Shown: positions 10,598 through 20,441 of the stretch, one piece after another
How positions within the stretch are numbered: the stretch's first letter is position 1
Layout of the letters: every line of letters starts with the position of its first letter
NCBI GenBank assembly: GCA_024291935.2
Contig: CM044321.1
Span: 66,024,985 to 66,088,984 of the forward strand
Source of the DNA: Okapia johnstoni
Lineage: Eukaryota; Chordata; Mammalia; Artiodactyla; Giraffidae
Direction of reading: 5' to 3'
DNA length: 64,000 bases
Position numbers and translations under genes: made by a program
Notes under the pieces: model-generated
Database searches by the model: none
Told to the model about the DNA's origin: nothing
What the model saw: only the letters and a program-made list of their open reading frames with translations

Positions 10598-12161
10598 TGA
10601 ACATCTCTTCAGTTCAGTTCAGTTGCTCAGTCGTGTCCGACTCTTTGTGACCCCATGAATCGCAGCACGCCAGGCCTCCCTGTCCATCACCAACTCCCGG
10701 AGTTCACCCCAACCCATGTCCATTGAGTCGGTGATGTCATCCAGCCATCTCATCCTCTGTCGTCCCCTTCTCCTCCTGTCTCCAATCCTTCCCAGCATTA
10801 GGGTCTTTTCCAATGAGTCAACTCTTCACATCAGGTGGCCAAAGTATTGGAGTTTCAGCTTCAACATCAGTCCTTCCAATGAACACCCAGGTCTGATCTC
10901 CTTTAGGATGGACTGGTTGGATCTCCTTGCAGTCCAAGGGACTCTCAAGAGTCTTCTCCAACACCACAGTTCAAAAGCATCAATTCTTTGGCGCCCAGCT
11001 TTCTTCACCGTCCAACTCTCACATCCATACATGACTACTGGAAAAACCATAGCTTTGACTAGACAGACCTTTGTTGGCAAAATAATGTCTCTGCTTCTTA
11101 ATATGCTATCTAAGTTGGTCAAAACTTTCCTTCCAAGGAGTAAGCATCTTTTAATTTCATGGCTGCAATCACCATCTTCAGTGATTTTGGAGCCCCAAAA
11201 AATAAAGTCTGCCACTGTTTCCACTGTTTCCTTTATGATTATACAGTGGAAGTGAGAAGTAGATTTAAGGGAATAGGTCTGATAGAGTGCCTGATGAACT
11301 ATGGACGGAGGTTCGTGACATTGTACAGGAGACAAGGATCAAGACCATCCCCATGGAAAAGAAATGCAAAAAAGGAAAACAGCTGTTTGAGGAGGCCTTA
11401 CAAATAGCTGTGAAAAGAAGAGAGGTAAAAAGCAAAGGAGAAAAGGAAACATATTCCCATTTTAATGCACAGTTCCAAACAATAGCAAGGAGAGATAAGA
11501 AAGCTGTCCTCAGTGATCAATGCAAAGAAATAGAGGAAAACAACAGAATGGGAAAGACTAGAGATCTCTTCAAGAAAATTAGAGATACCAAGGAAACATT
11601 TCGTGTAAAGATGGGCTCAATAAAGGACAGAAATGGTATGGACCTAACAGAAGCAGAAGATGTTAAGAAGAGGTGGCAAGAATACACAGAAGAACTGTAC
11701 AAAAAAGATCTTCACGACCCAGAAAATCACGATGGTGTGATCACTCACCTAGAGCCAGACATCCTGGAATGTGAAGTCAAGTGGGCCTTAGAAAGCATCA
11801 CTACAAACAAAGCTAGTGGAGGTGATGGAATTCCAGTTGAGCCATTTCAAATCCTGAAAGATGATGCTGTGAAAGTCCTGCGCTCAATATGCCAGCAAAT
11901 TTGGAAAATTCAGCAGTGGCCATGGGACTGGAAGAGGTCAGTTTTCATTCCAATCCCAAAGAAAGGCAATGCCAAAAAATGCTCAATCTACTGCACAATT
12001 ATACTCATCTCACACGCTAGTAGAATAATGCTCAAAATTCTCCAAGCCAGACTTCAGCAATATGTAAACTGTGAACTTCCAGATGTTCAAGCTGGTTTTA
12101 GAAAAGGCAGAGGAACCAGAAATCAAATTGCCAACATCCTCTGGATCAATGAACATCTCTT
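10598..12161 (-). mobile_element. BovB LINE with inverted 5' part and 12-bp TSD
   Basis: The left part, about 10610-11235, is a BovB 3' end on the minus strand (CAGTT-type tail at 10610, ORF C-terminal region). The right part, about 11236-12149, is BovB on the plus strand, from the linker upstream of the reverse transcriptase into its first motifs. The whole is bounded by the perfect 12-bp repeat TGAACATCTCTT at 10598-10609 and 12150-12161. Both halves therefore belong to one insertion event of about 1.54 kb. This is the layout expected from twin priming: the 3' segment in one direction, the 5' segment inverted, and the stretch between them (most of the reverse-transcriptase domain) lost. Confidence 0.9.
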
Positions 12162-12198
12162 AAAAAGGTCCAAAGACACAGAAACCATGGCATTGTAA
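11287..12198 (+). pseudogene. BovB ORF fragment: linker and start of reverse transcriptase
   Basis: A 303-codon open frame inside the inverted part of the BovB copy. Residues 1-70 match the BovB region after the endonuclease, including TIPMEKKCKKGKQLFEEALQ. Residues about 70-140 are the lysine-rich linker, including RRDKKAVLSDQCKEIEENNR and KKRWQEYTEELYKKDLHDPE. The region KASGGDGIPVEPF at about 178-190 and SVFIPIPKKGNAK near 220 mark the first reverse-transcriptase blocks, and QAGFRKGRGTRNQIANI near 268-284 is the next. Frame and stop extend past the insertion boundary at 12149 into flanking DNA. The endonuclease, the catalytic YADD block and the C-terminus are all absent, so this is a fossil, not a gene. 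The ATG was picked arbitrarily by the reading frame; no promoter is visible. Confidence 0.85.
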
Positions 12199-12221
12199 CT
12201 CTGATTCTTAAAATTACTGGA

Positions 12222-12295
12222 ATTTGTTTATTTATTTTATTGAAATGCAATTGATTTACAATGTCATATTAGTTGGAGTTTATATTTTTATAAGT
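12222..12295 (-). mobile_element. L1 3' fragment, antisense
   Basis: ATTTTATTGAAATGCAATTG followed by ATTTACAATGTCATATTAGT matches the antisense end of cetartiodactyl L1 3' sequences. Only about 70 bp. Confidence 0.55.
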
Positions 12296-12339
12296 GAGAA
12301 AGATCCTTTTGTATTGGTTAAGAGATGAGCCTTGGATCT

Positions 12340-12540
12340 GGCAATTCGGGGCTGACTCCTGATTCTGAGTCTTACTAGTGAAGCAAAGGTTTCCTGAACC
12401 ACATAAACTTCAGTTTCATTTTCTATTTAAAAAAGGAAATAGTAATAATATGTTCCTCAGAGTATTATTCTGAGGATTAAATGAGTTAATCCATAGAAAG
12501 TGCTTAACACAATGCCTAACATATAGTAAATATGTATTTA
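12340..12540 (+). mobile_element. MIR SINE
   Basis: It has the MIR layout: TGGATCTGGCAATTCGGGGC at the head, CTTCAGTTTCATTTTCTATT near 12409 and GAGGATTAAATGAGTTAATC near 12472, then GCTTAACACAATGCCTAACA and a 'tagtaaatatg' end. Confidence 0.75.
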
Positions 12541-12671
12541 GGGTGGGCTAGCAGCAATAACAGATAGATCCCCAAATAAATGGTGACTTAACTCATTAAT
12601 GTGAGGAATATGTTCTCGGTTAGCAGGTGGCTCACCTTTATGGAATATTGGGAAGAAAAGGATAGTGAAGT

Positions 12672-12868
12672 CCTTGGCCAGGAAGTTACCATATCCCTTC
12701 TGTTCTCATTCCTTGGCCAGGAAGTTACCATATCCCTTCTGTTCTCATTCCTTGGCCAGGAAGTTACCATATCCCTTCTGTTCTCATTCCTTGGCCAGGA
12801 AGTTACCATATCCCTTCTGCTTTCATTCCTTGGCCAGGAAGTTACCATATCCCTTCTGCTCCCATCCC
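12672..12868. repeat. 39-bp minisatellite, five copies
   Basis: Five head-to-tail copies begin at 12672, 12711, 12750, 12789 and 12828. The unit opens with CCTTGGCCAGGAAGTTACCA and continues with TATCCCTTCTGTTCTCATT. Copies 1-3 look identical. Copy 4 has a T-to-C change near its end, and copy 5 shares that change before diverging into CCCATCCCC. The period is a multiple of three, so frames stay open across the array on both strands: the plus strand reads LGQEVTISLLFSF per unit. These frames are a by-product of the repeat. Confidence 0.98.
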
Positions 12869-13459
12869 CTTGGTGAGAATTACTCACAAAGAGGAAAGGA
12901 CAGATAGTTGCCCAATAGTAAAAGAAATGTCAATGGATTAATTGAATGGTGAGTGCAATAAGAGATAAAAGCTGAGGAATAAAATGTTTCAGATGCCTGT
13001 TAAAGTCTTTAACATATATCAGGCACGAGGGTGGGTAAGTAGGATGGGAAGAGAAATTATGAATTCTCTTTTAAAATAATGAGTTAGATGTACGGAAGAA
13101 TATACACTTGGAAAAGTTTTTTGGGAATTTGGAGATGTAGGATTAGAGCTGGAGGCAAGATTTCAGGGTAGTGATAGCTTCTTTGGGAATCATTTACATA
13201 GAATCCATGATTATATCCTTGTGAACAAATGCAATTACTAAAAGTGATGCATCAATTTTTACTTTCCTATTTCTGACACCTTTGCCACCAGCTTTGCTCT
13301 GGCATTTATATACATAGCAAAATTCTTTTAACTCACTAGAATTTTCTAAGAGGTAACTGGAATGTAAAGATCTTAATGACCATCCCCTTGAACAGCAAGG
13401 CAAAGATGCCCTTACATCAGTCTCAGAGACTGAGGAAGCAAGACATTATAATTCAGATA
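12869..13459. other. No recognised gene or repeat
   Basis: Unique-looking sequence between the minisatellite and a Bov-tA. No supportable exon. Confidence 0.5.
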
Positions 13460-13585
13460 CAGTGTTTTAGTCGCTAAGTTGTGTCCAACTCTTGTGACCC
13501 CATGGACTATAGCCCACCAGACTCCTCTGTCCATGAGATTTCCCAGGCAAGAACACTGAAATGGGTTGCCATTACCATCTATAAA
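13460..13585 (-). mobile_element. Bov-tA SINE, 5'-truncated
   Basis: Reverse-oriented Bov-tA 3' part: TTTTAGTCGCTAAGTTGTGT, CCCATGGACTATAGCCCACC, then CTGAAATGGGTTGCCATTAC. The head is missing. Confidence 0.88.
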
Positions 13586-13700
13586 GTGGAAATATAATAA
13601 CGTCTACCTAATCAAGTTTCTGTGAAGATTAAAATAGTTGGCATAGGTTAAGGGTCTCTAAGTGTCTGGCACATGGTAAGTTTTACCATTCTACTTACCT
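13586..13700 (+). mobile_element. MIR 3' part
   Basis: The block AACGTCTACCTAATCAAGTT, then GTGAAGATTAAAATAGTTGG and GTGTCTGGCACATGGTAAGT, follows the MIR 3' half. The adjoining Bov-tA probably inserted into it. Confidence 0.55.
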
Positions 13701-14629
13701 ACTTCCAAATGGTTTCCATCATTATTACTGTGCCCTTAGCCTAAATATGTTGATACAACCCAAAGACTTCAAACCTGAGACAGATTTAATAAGTGCCCTC
13801 ATTTTGCACTGAGAAGAAACTTCCTGTACTATGCTAGGCGACTTCACCATCAACCCCCTAAGTGAGTCTTTCCAGTTGTCCACTAAACAGAGAGGTTTCT
13901 GGAGGAGATGCCCCTTCTGTTCAGTATCCTTTTGAAAAATAAGAGGATCTGCTATCCGACTATATACTAGTTTTACCCTTGGGGAAATTTTTATTTTTGT
14001 TGTTATGTAGACCAGGGGTCAGGAAGAAATGCCAAGTATGTGTTTCTGTTTGGATTGTCTTAAATTTGTATTGAGGTCTTTAAAAGACTTTCGAGTTCAC
14101 TGAAGTCTTTTTCTGGTCCCTAGAGTACTTTATGTTGCATTTTCTGATTTGAAAGCAGTTTAGAAATACCAACTAATGATGTAATATCATGTTACTTTTC
14201 TAGGTTAGTTACCCTGTTTGTTGGTTTTTTGTTTATAGGTTACTGTTTTCACTTAGAGATTTTTATTTAACTGCTATCCAGCCTTTAAACTTTCATGTGA
14301 TACTAGTATGCAAAAATTATGAAAGCTTAGTGAGATATAATAAAGTATAAATGAATAAGCACAGTCATTTCATGGGTATAATGTTGAGGTTGTAAGTCTG
14401 AAATACTTTATAATTTCTTGCTAGGAGCATAGGGGAATTTTATAGTTATATTTTATTCTTATATCAGTTACATTAACCTGACATCTGATAGTAATCTGGT
14501 TATGGCAATGCCAGTTATACACTGCTGTATTTCTTTAGGAAAGATAATATGTAGCTTACAGTGTAATCAGCAGATTTTATTTCCCAACTAACCATGAACA
14601 CATCTGTAGTGGAGCACAAGTCATTTCTT
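13701..14629. other. No recognised gene or repeat
   Basis: AT-rich and unique-looking; short ORFs only. Confidence 0.5.
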
Positions 14630-15040
14630 GAGGCAGCCCAGCAGGTCAGCAGAGTGAAAAGGAGAGTGTTGTGAGTTCAAATCAGAGAGGCCAGATCCTG
14701 TAAATGCCATCCTTAATGCAATGGAAACCTATTAGAGACTTTTAGGCCATAGGGAGGAACATTATCTGAAGCATACTTTTTTAGCATTACTCTTGCAAGA
14801 TGAATGGTAGGAATACAAAAATAGAAGCAAGAAGACCAATTAGGAGACTGCTGTATTCCAGGCAACAGATCATGAAGATTGGTGGAAATAAAGAGAAAAG
14901 AAAGTGGTAGAAATAAGAACAGAAGAGGAAAATTGGTATGTTAGAGAAATTAGAGTAGACAGGACTTGATGATACATCAAATAGATGAAACCAGGGAAGG
15001 TGAGGAATTAAGGATAACTCTCAATTTTGATGTAAGGCCG
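14630..15040 (-). mobile_element. L2 LINE fragment, antisense
   Basis: It reads like the reverse complement of the L2 ORF region: AATGGAAACCTATTAGAGAC near 14720, TAGCATTACTCTTGCAAGAT near 14782, then the 'ccaattaggagactgct' block near 14836 and CCAGGCAACAGATCATGAAG near 14858. Bases 15060-15200 may be a separate L2/MIR 3' end. Confidence 0.6.
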
Positions 15041-15384
15041 TGCTTATATAAAATGTGGAAAATTCACGATTTTATTGATTGCCTGTAATCTGAGCCCTGC
15101 TAGACCAGAGCATCTCATAGGCAGGGGACCATAGTGCCAAACGTGATATTTAGCACGTGGTAGGCAATCAACACATTTTTAACTGAATAAAGGAATAGGT
15201 AGTACCATTATGCAGAAATAGCATATGACCAGCACAGGATTCCAGTACTCCATGGAAACACATTCTTCCCGACTGTGGACTTCGATCAAATACGTTTTGA
15301 AGGCACATGGATGTAAAACGAATCTACTTTTTCTGTAAGAGAATATTTTGTGCTTCATTGTATGTGTCCTACAGCTCTAACATA

Positions 15385-15640
15385 AACATTTTAAAATTTT
15401 TATTGAAATATTCAAATATAGACACCTATAAAGACTAGTGTAATAAAACCTCATGTATCCATCCCACTGCTTCAGTAATTACCAACAATCTAGCTTTTAT
15501 TTTTTCAAATCAATATTCTCTCCCAGCCCCTTACCAGCTTATTTGGAAGTAAGTCCCAGACATCACAGCGTTTAATCCATAGATATTTCAGTAACCGTTG
15601 ACCTTCTTTATTTTAAGCCCTGAAAAGATAAAACTCTGCT
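15385..15640 (-). mobile_element. Ancient L1-type 3' end, antisense (tentative)
   Basis: AAATTTTTATTGAAATATTC, then CATGTATCCATCCCACTGCT, and a 'aagtaagtcccagacatcac' block near 15547. It is the same kind of element as 5441-5835. Confidence 0.45.
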
Positions 15641-15784
15641 TCTCCCCAGGTTGCATGAGGATCCAACAACAAAACGTACACGTACACATTTCTGTTTGTC
15701 CTGCTTTGTACATCTAGGTGGATGTTAGCACACCCCACATCTCTGACTGTTAATATAATGAGTTCTATTCAGATCGGCCCTGCT

Positions 15785-16012
15785 TTCCCTAAATATCATA
15801 TATCACTTATATGTGGAGTTTTAAAAAATGATACAAAGGAACTTTTTTGCAGAACAGAAACAGGCTCACAGACATAGAAAACAAGCTTAAGGTTACCAGA
15901 GAGGAAGAAGGGGAGGGCTAAATTAGAAGCTTGGGATTAACAAATACACACTACTATATATAAAACAGATAAACAGCAAAATCCTACTACATAGCAAAAA
16001 AAAAAAACATTT
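15785..16012 (+). mobile_element. Cetartiodactyl L1 3' end
   Basis: A strong match in order: ATCACTTATATGTGGAGTTT, ACAGGCTCACAGACATAGAA, GCTTGGGATTAACAAATACA, ACTACTATATATAAAACAGA and ATCCTACTACATAGCAAAAA, ending in an A-run. This is the terminal part of ORF2 and the start of the 3' UTR. Confidence 0.8.
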
Positions 16013-16049
16013 TTTTAATTAAATAAAGTAAAATGCCAAAGAGTAAAAG

Positions 16050-16390
16050 TAGTGAGTGTGTAGGTGAATGAGGTGGTATGTGATCTATAAGAGTAAGTGA
16101 ATGGAATAGACAATAAATATTCCAAGAATTGGGAAAATGGAATTAATCATTTCTGGTCAGGATGAACAGGAAAAACTCCAGGCTGAGGGAGGCTTTAAAC
16201 AGCTCTTTAAAGAATGTTGAGGTTTTTAAGATGGACTTCATTCTAGGAAGAAAGAGGAACATAAAAGTTTAGAAGCAAAAGGCAGAATATGTGGTTAGAG
16301 AAGTGAGTGATGGAACAGACAGGGAAGAGGACAGGGTTTGTGAAGAAGCGTGGAAGGAAGGCTAGAAAGTATGAATATAGAGAGAGGTAA
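16050..16390 (-). mobile_element. Possible L2 fragment, antisense
   Basis: Purine-rich text of the antisense L2 kind (GTGATGGAACAGACAGGGAA, then GTGTGGAAGG-like blocks). Diverged, with no crisp boundary. Confidence 0.35.
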
Positions 16391-16852
16391 TAGTGAAGTT
16401 TATGTCTTTTTTATTGTCATATGTTTACAATACAAAGAAAGAATCAGAGAGAAGAACATGTAGTTCTATTTTATGACAAAGTCTATTCCATGGAGATTGC
16501 TACTAATTACAGTGTTCTGAACTTTAACAGAGGATGGACATGTTGCATTCTCCAAGTGATATATTTATTTCTGGTTCTACTTGCCTTTCTGCAGTGTATT
16601 TATCTTGAGTTTTAACTTTTAAATAAACATGTGTATCATGACAAATAGAAGCAAACAAAAGCCAGTATTACAAATTCAAATATTTCATCTCAATCTTGAG
16701 ATGTAAAAATCATCTAGGATAAAGAGCCTAACCTATAATCGAACTTTTTTAAATAAAAGAACATAATAAGCAAGATTATTGTTACCAAGTTGCATGTGTA
16801 AGTAACACTTAGGACTCCTAACAGGCAAAAATGCCCTGAGAGGCATGTGCAT
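16391..16852. other. No recognised gene or repeat
   Basis: AT-rich. A 64-codon frame at 16421-16615 has no recognisable features beyond a hydrophobic C-terminal half. Confidence 0.45.
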
Positions 16853-16908
16853 GTGTGTTAAGTTGCTTCAGTCGTGTCCAACTCTTAGTGACTGTATCGA
16901 CTGTCTGT
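16853..16908 (-). mobile_element. Bov-tA fragment
   Basis: TTAAGTTGCTTCAGTCGTGT then CCAACTCTTAGTGACTGTAT: only the 3' tail side of the SINE, about 55 bp. Confidence 0.8.
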
Positions 16909-16974
16909 AGTACCACTGTAGAGAAGGCACAAATCTGAAATAAAAATTTAAATTTCAGTGTTCCCACTGAGGGA

Positions 16975-17130
16975 TGCTTAATTTCCCTGAGCCTGGGTTT
17001 CCTCACTTGTAAAGTATGGGAATTGTAATGCCAGCTTCACTGGGTTGGTGTGATGATTGAATGACAAAACCTAGTGAAAGCATTTAGCACCATCTAGCAC
17101 AGAGCCTGCCCTCAATATGTCCTAATTGCT
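16975..17130 (+). mobile_element. MIR SINE 3' part
   Basis: CCTGAGCCTGGGTTTCCTCA, then GTAAAGTATGGGAATTGTAA, a GATTGAATGA block and GCACAGAGCCTGCCCTCAAT follow MIR order. Confidence 0.7.
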
Positions 17131-17159
17131 TCTCTTCTCTGAATTTATGAGATGTATGT

Positions 17160-17276
17160 CACAGACTTTTTAAATTTTAAAATAAATGTTTTTTTCCTAA
17201 TCATCATTATTTGAAGTATAATTAACATACAATACACTGCACATCTTTAAAATATAAATTTGATAAGTTTTAACAT
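17160..17276 (-). mobile_element. Old L1 3' end, antisense
   Basis: ATTTGAAGTATAATTAACAT, ACAATACACTGCACATCTTT and GATAAGTTTTAACATATG match the reverse complement of L1M 3' ends. It is cut by the Bov-tA at 17277. Confidence 0.75.
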
Positions 17277-17484
17277 ATGCTTCCCAGGTGACTCAGCAGT
17301 AAAGAATCTGGCTGCCAATGCAGGAGACGCGGTTTCAATCTCTGGGTTGGGAAGTCCCCTGGCGGAAGGAATGGTAACCCAATATTCTTGTCTGGAGAAT
17401 CCACATGGACAGAGGAGCCTGATGGGCTATGGTCCACAAGATCATGTAGAGTCAGACACAACTGAAGTGACTTAGCATGCACAC
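17277..17484 (+). mobile_element. Full-length Bov-tA SINE
   Basis: Head CTTCCCAGGTGACTCAGCAG at 17280, B-box-like GGTTTCAATCTCTGGGTTGG near 17331, body TCTTGTCTGGAGAATCCACA and tail CACAACTGAAGTGACTTAGC near 17457. It is inserted in an L1 end. Confidence 0.93.
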
Positions 17485-17864
17485 ATGGGGTAATAGAACA
17501 TGGTTTTCAAGGATAGAATTGGCAATTTTGGTTGCCAACTGTTCTTTTTCTTCAACATTTTAAAATTGTTTATTCTGCATGGTGCTTTAGAATCTAGGGG
17601 AAAATACATGTTAGTGCCTTTAAAAAAATTGGGGGTAGGAAATGCTCTCTATTGCAGAAATGAGCCATGGGCTGTTTTAAAAAGTAAAAGCTATGTATGT
17701 CAACATTAAAAATTAAGGAAAAGAAAAACACAAACAAAGAAGTAAAATATTATCCCAAGCCCATGACCTGGAAACAACCTTTGCTAACACTGTTGACCTT
17801 CATTTCATAAATCTCTTAACAAATAGATAGATAGATAGATGATAGAAACTAATTTTACAAAAAC
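17485..17864. other. No gene; short GATA repeat
   Basis: It contains a (TAGA)n tract of about 20 bp near 17824-17844. Otherwise unassigned. Confidence 0.5.
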
Positions 17865-19224
17865 AATTTGGGACTTCCACTTCCAGATACAATGGAATAA
17901 CAGGAACCAGATATACCCTCCTGCTGGAAGCAACTAAAGAAACAGATGACAAGTATAAAAGAAAGATTTTCAGATATTGGACATTAGGCAGCACAGGAAA
18001 GTGAATCCTGGAAAATGAGAAACAGACAAGATGAACCTTACAGTTGCCCCTGCTTACTGTCTAAGGAAAATTTCTAGGCTGCAGTGTAGGGAGGGGGAAC
18101 CCAAGTAGGAGCTTGACTGTCTCCCTGACTTGTGAGAAAATATTGGTACCGCAGGGAGGCCAGGTCAGCTAGAATTTAAGGCAGAGAAAACTGAGGAAGA
18201 GCTTCACAGAGGGAAAGGGCTCCAAGAGGCTTTCTCTACTACTCCCAAATCTGCAGCTGAGTACTGATCAGCACATGCGGGTGAAAAAACCACCCAAGGA
18301 CAGTGGAAGAACCATCAACAATGATTAAAGATAGCAATCTCAGAGTTACCCAGGGTTCAGAATAGTTTGTGTTCTCTTCAGCCAGAGAGAACTCCTTGTA
18401 ATTTACAGGATATTGAGTAGGGTACTCAAAGGGAACCACTTAAGTAGTGGTGAAAAACCAGCCCCAGAGTAAAGGCTGCTACTCCGATGCCACACAGCAA
18501 AGCGTAAAAACAAGTGGTTAAATCATTTCCAACTAATCTAGCTGCATCCCAGAACAAAGTTCAAGAGTATTTATAGGAATACAGAAATATTCAGCTCTCA
18601 ACAGGGGAAAATTTACAAAAACTGGCATCCAATTAAAAATTATCACAGATGTAGGAAAATGTGACTCATAATAAGGAGAAACAGTAATAAATAGAAACAA
18701 ACTCAGAAATGCCACAGATGATAGCATTCTTAGACAAGGACATTAAAATTTCAATTATAACCACATTGCATGTATTCAAGAAGCTAGAAGAAAGATTGAG
18801 TATGTTAAGCAGAGATATAAAATATATATTTATAAAATGAACTTATAAAAGTTCATTTACAAAATGAACTTCTGGAAATGAATATGTGAGGTGAAAAAAA
18901 AATGCATTGGACTAATAGTTGAAACCCTACAGAGGAAAAGATCAGTGAGTGAAACTGGAAATATAAAAGCTCTCAACAGTGAAACTCAAAGAGGAAAGAG
19001 TGTGGAGAAGGAGGGAGCACACCTCACCAAAGATCTACATATGGCAAAAGCATATGAACTGCTCTACCTCAGATATCATCAGGGAAATGCAAATTAAAAC
19101 AATGATGAGATATCACTACATGCTAACTAGAGTGGCCAAAATTCAAAACACTGACAATAGCAAATGCTGACAAGGAAATGGAGCCACAGGAGCCCTTATT
19201 CATTGCTTGTGAGAATGGAAAACT

Positions 19225-19550
19225 GTACAGCCACTTTGTTGTTTTTTTTTTATTATTATTTTTTTTTATTTTAGTTGGGGGCTAATTACTTTACAATATT
19301 GTAGTAGTTTTTGCCATACATCAACATGAATCAGCCATGGATTCACATGTGCTCCCCCTCCCAAACCCTCCTCCCACCTCCCTCCCCCTCCCATCCCTCT
19401 GTGTCATCCCAACGCTCCATCCCTGAGCATCCATCCCATGCATAGAACATGGAATGGTGTTCTGCTTCACATATGACAATATACATGTTTCAATGTTATT
19501 GTCCCAGAACGTCCAACCCTCACCTTCTCCCTCAGAGTACAGCCACTTTG
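19225..19550 (-). mobile_element. Ruminant L1 3' end with 14-bp perfect TSD
   Basis: A severely 5'-truncated young L1, about 300 bp, reverse-oriented: a T-rich tail at 19239-19275, then GGGGGCTAATTACTTTACAA, TTGCCATACATCAACATGAA and GTCCCAGAACGTCCAACCCT. The direct repeat GTACAGCCACTTTG at 19225-19238 and 19537-19550 is perfect. The repeat is itself part of the older L1 ORF2 text, so the target is known exactly. Confidence 0.95.
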
Positions 19551-19712
19551 AAAGGCGGTTTGGAAGTTCCTTACAACCTAAACATGCTCTCATCATATGA
19601 TACACCAATCAAGCTCCTTGGTATTTATCCAAAGGGTTAAAAACTTGTGTCACAGGAAATCCTGCTGCTGAAAGTTTAAAACAGCTTTATTCACTTGGAA
19701 GTAACTAAGATA

Positions 19713-19855
19713 TGGTTGGATGGCATCACCGACTCAATGGACATGAGTTTGAGTAATCTCCGGGAGTTGGTGATGGACAGGGAGGCCTGGAGTGTTGCAG
19801 TCCATGGGGTCGCAAAGAGTTGGACATGACTGAGCAACTGAACTGAACTAAACTG
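19713..19855 (+). mobile_element. BovB LINE 3' end, short
   Basis: GGTTGGATGGCATCACCGAC, CGGGAGTTGGTGATGGACAG and GGGTCGCAAAGAGTTGGACA, then an AACTGAACTGAAC-type tail at 19838-19855. It is inserted in the older L1. Confidence 0.92.
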
Positions 19856-20441
19856 AAGGTATCTTTCAGTAGATGGAAAAAATAGATGAATAAATAAGGA
19901 AACTGTGATACATCCAGACAATGGGATATTACTCAGGGCTAAAAGGAGATGAGCTATCAAGCTATGAAAAAACATGGAGGAAATTTGAATGTATAAATCT
20001 GAAAAAGCCCTACAGTATTATGTGGCATTTTGTAAAAGGCAAAAACAAGCAAACAGTGAAAAATTGGTGGTTACCAGGGCTTAGGGTAGGGGAGAGAATG
20101 AATGGGCAGAACAGAGAAGTTTTTTAGGACAGTGAAACTGCTCTTATGATACTCTAATGTTGGATACATGTCATACATTTAAACCCATAGAATGTACAAT
20201 ACGAGGATTGAACTCTAAGGTAAACTGTGAACTTTGTGTGATAGTGATGTGTCAGTGTAAATTCATCAGTTTTAATACATGTGCCACTCTGGTGGAGGAT
20301 GTCAATAGTGGGGGAAGTTATGTGTTTATGTAGACAGTATATGAAAACTTATCTTCCACTCAGTTTTGCTATACACCTAAAATTACTTTAAAAAATAAAA
20401 TATATTCTTTTAAAAATCAATCAGCTACAAGATAACTTTAG

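Larger units (their letters stand above)
17865..20440 (+). mobile_element. Half-L1-like (HAL1/L1M) element with nested insertions
   Basis: 17865-19070 has the character of an old L1 5' region and ORF1 start (CCTCCTGCTGGAAGCAACTA near 17918, a 'ggatcagtgagtgaaactgga' block near 18940). At about 19075 it passes directly into the 3' end of L1 ORF2 (GAAATGCAAATTAAAACAAT, AGAGTGGCCAAAATTCAAAA, GGTATTTATCCAAAGGGTTA, a 'caatgggatattactcagggc' block at 19919, GGTGGTTACCAGGGCTTAGG at 20067) and ends in a 3' UTR with an A-rich tail near 20410. Most of ORF2 is missing, as in half-L1 elements. Two younger inserts interrupt it: an L1 tail (19239-19536) and a BovB end (19713-19855). Confidence 0.65.

Noticed and set aside
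10716..11255. 179-codon plus-strand frame
   Set aside because: It is the antisense shadow of the BovB C-terminal coding region. Similar shadows occur at 20560-20889, 20899-21318, 27934-28413, 31190-31537 and 52371-52682.
11287..12198. 303-codon open frame as a host gene
   Set aside because: Every recognisable block in it is BovB, and its right end reads past the insertion boundary into flank. It lies inside a TSD-bounded element.
12672..12868. Direct repeats as a CRISPR array or repeat protein
   Set aside because: The units are contiguous with no unique spacers, the organism is a mammal, and the open frames follow from the 39-bp period alone.
17277..17350. tRNA gene suggested by A- and B-box-like text in Bov-tA heads
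   Set aside because: The heads at 17277, 33004, 47441 and 50044 are SINE-borne, diverged from a tRNA fold and followed by the SINE body.
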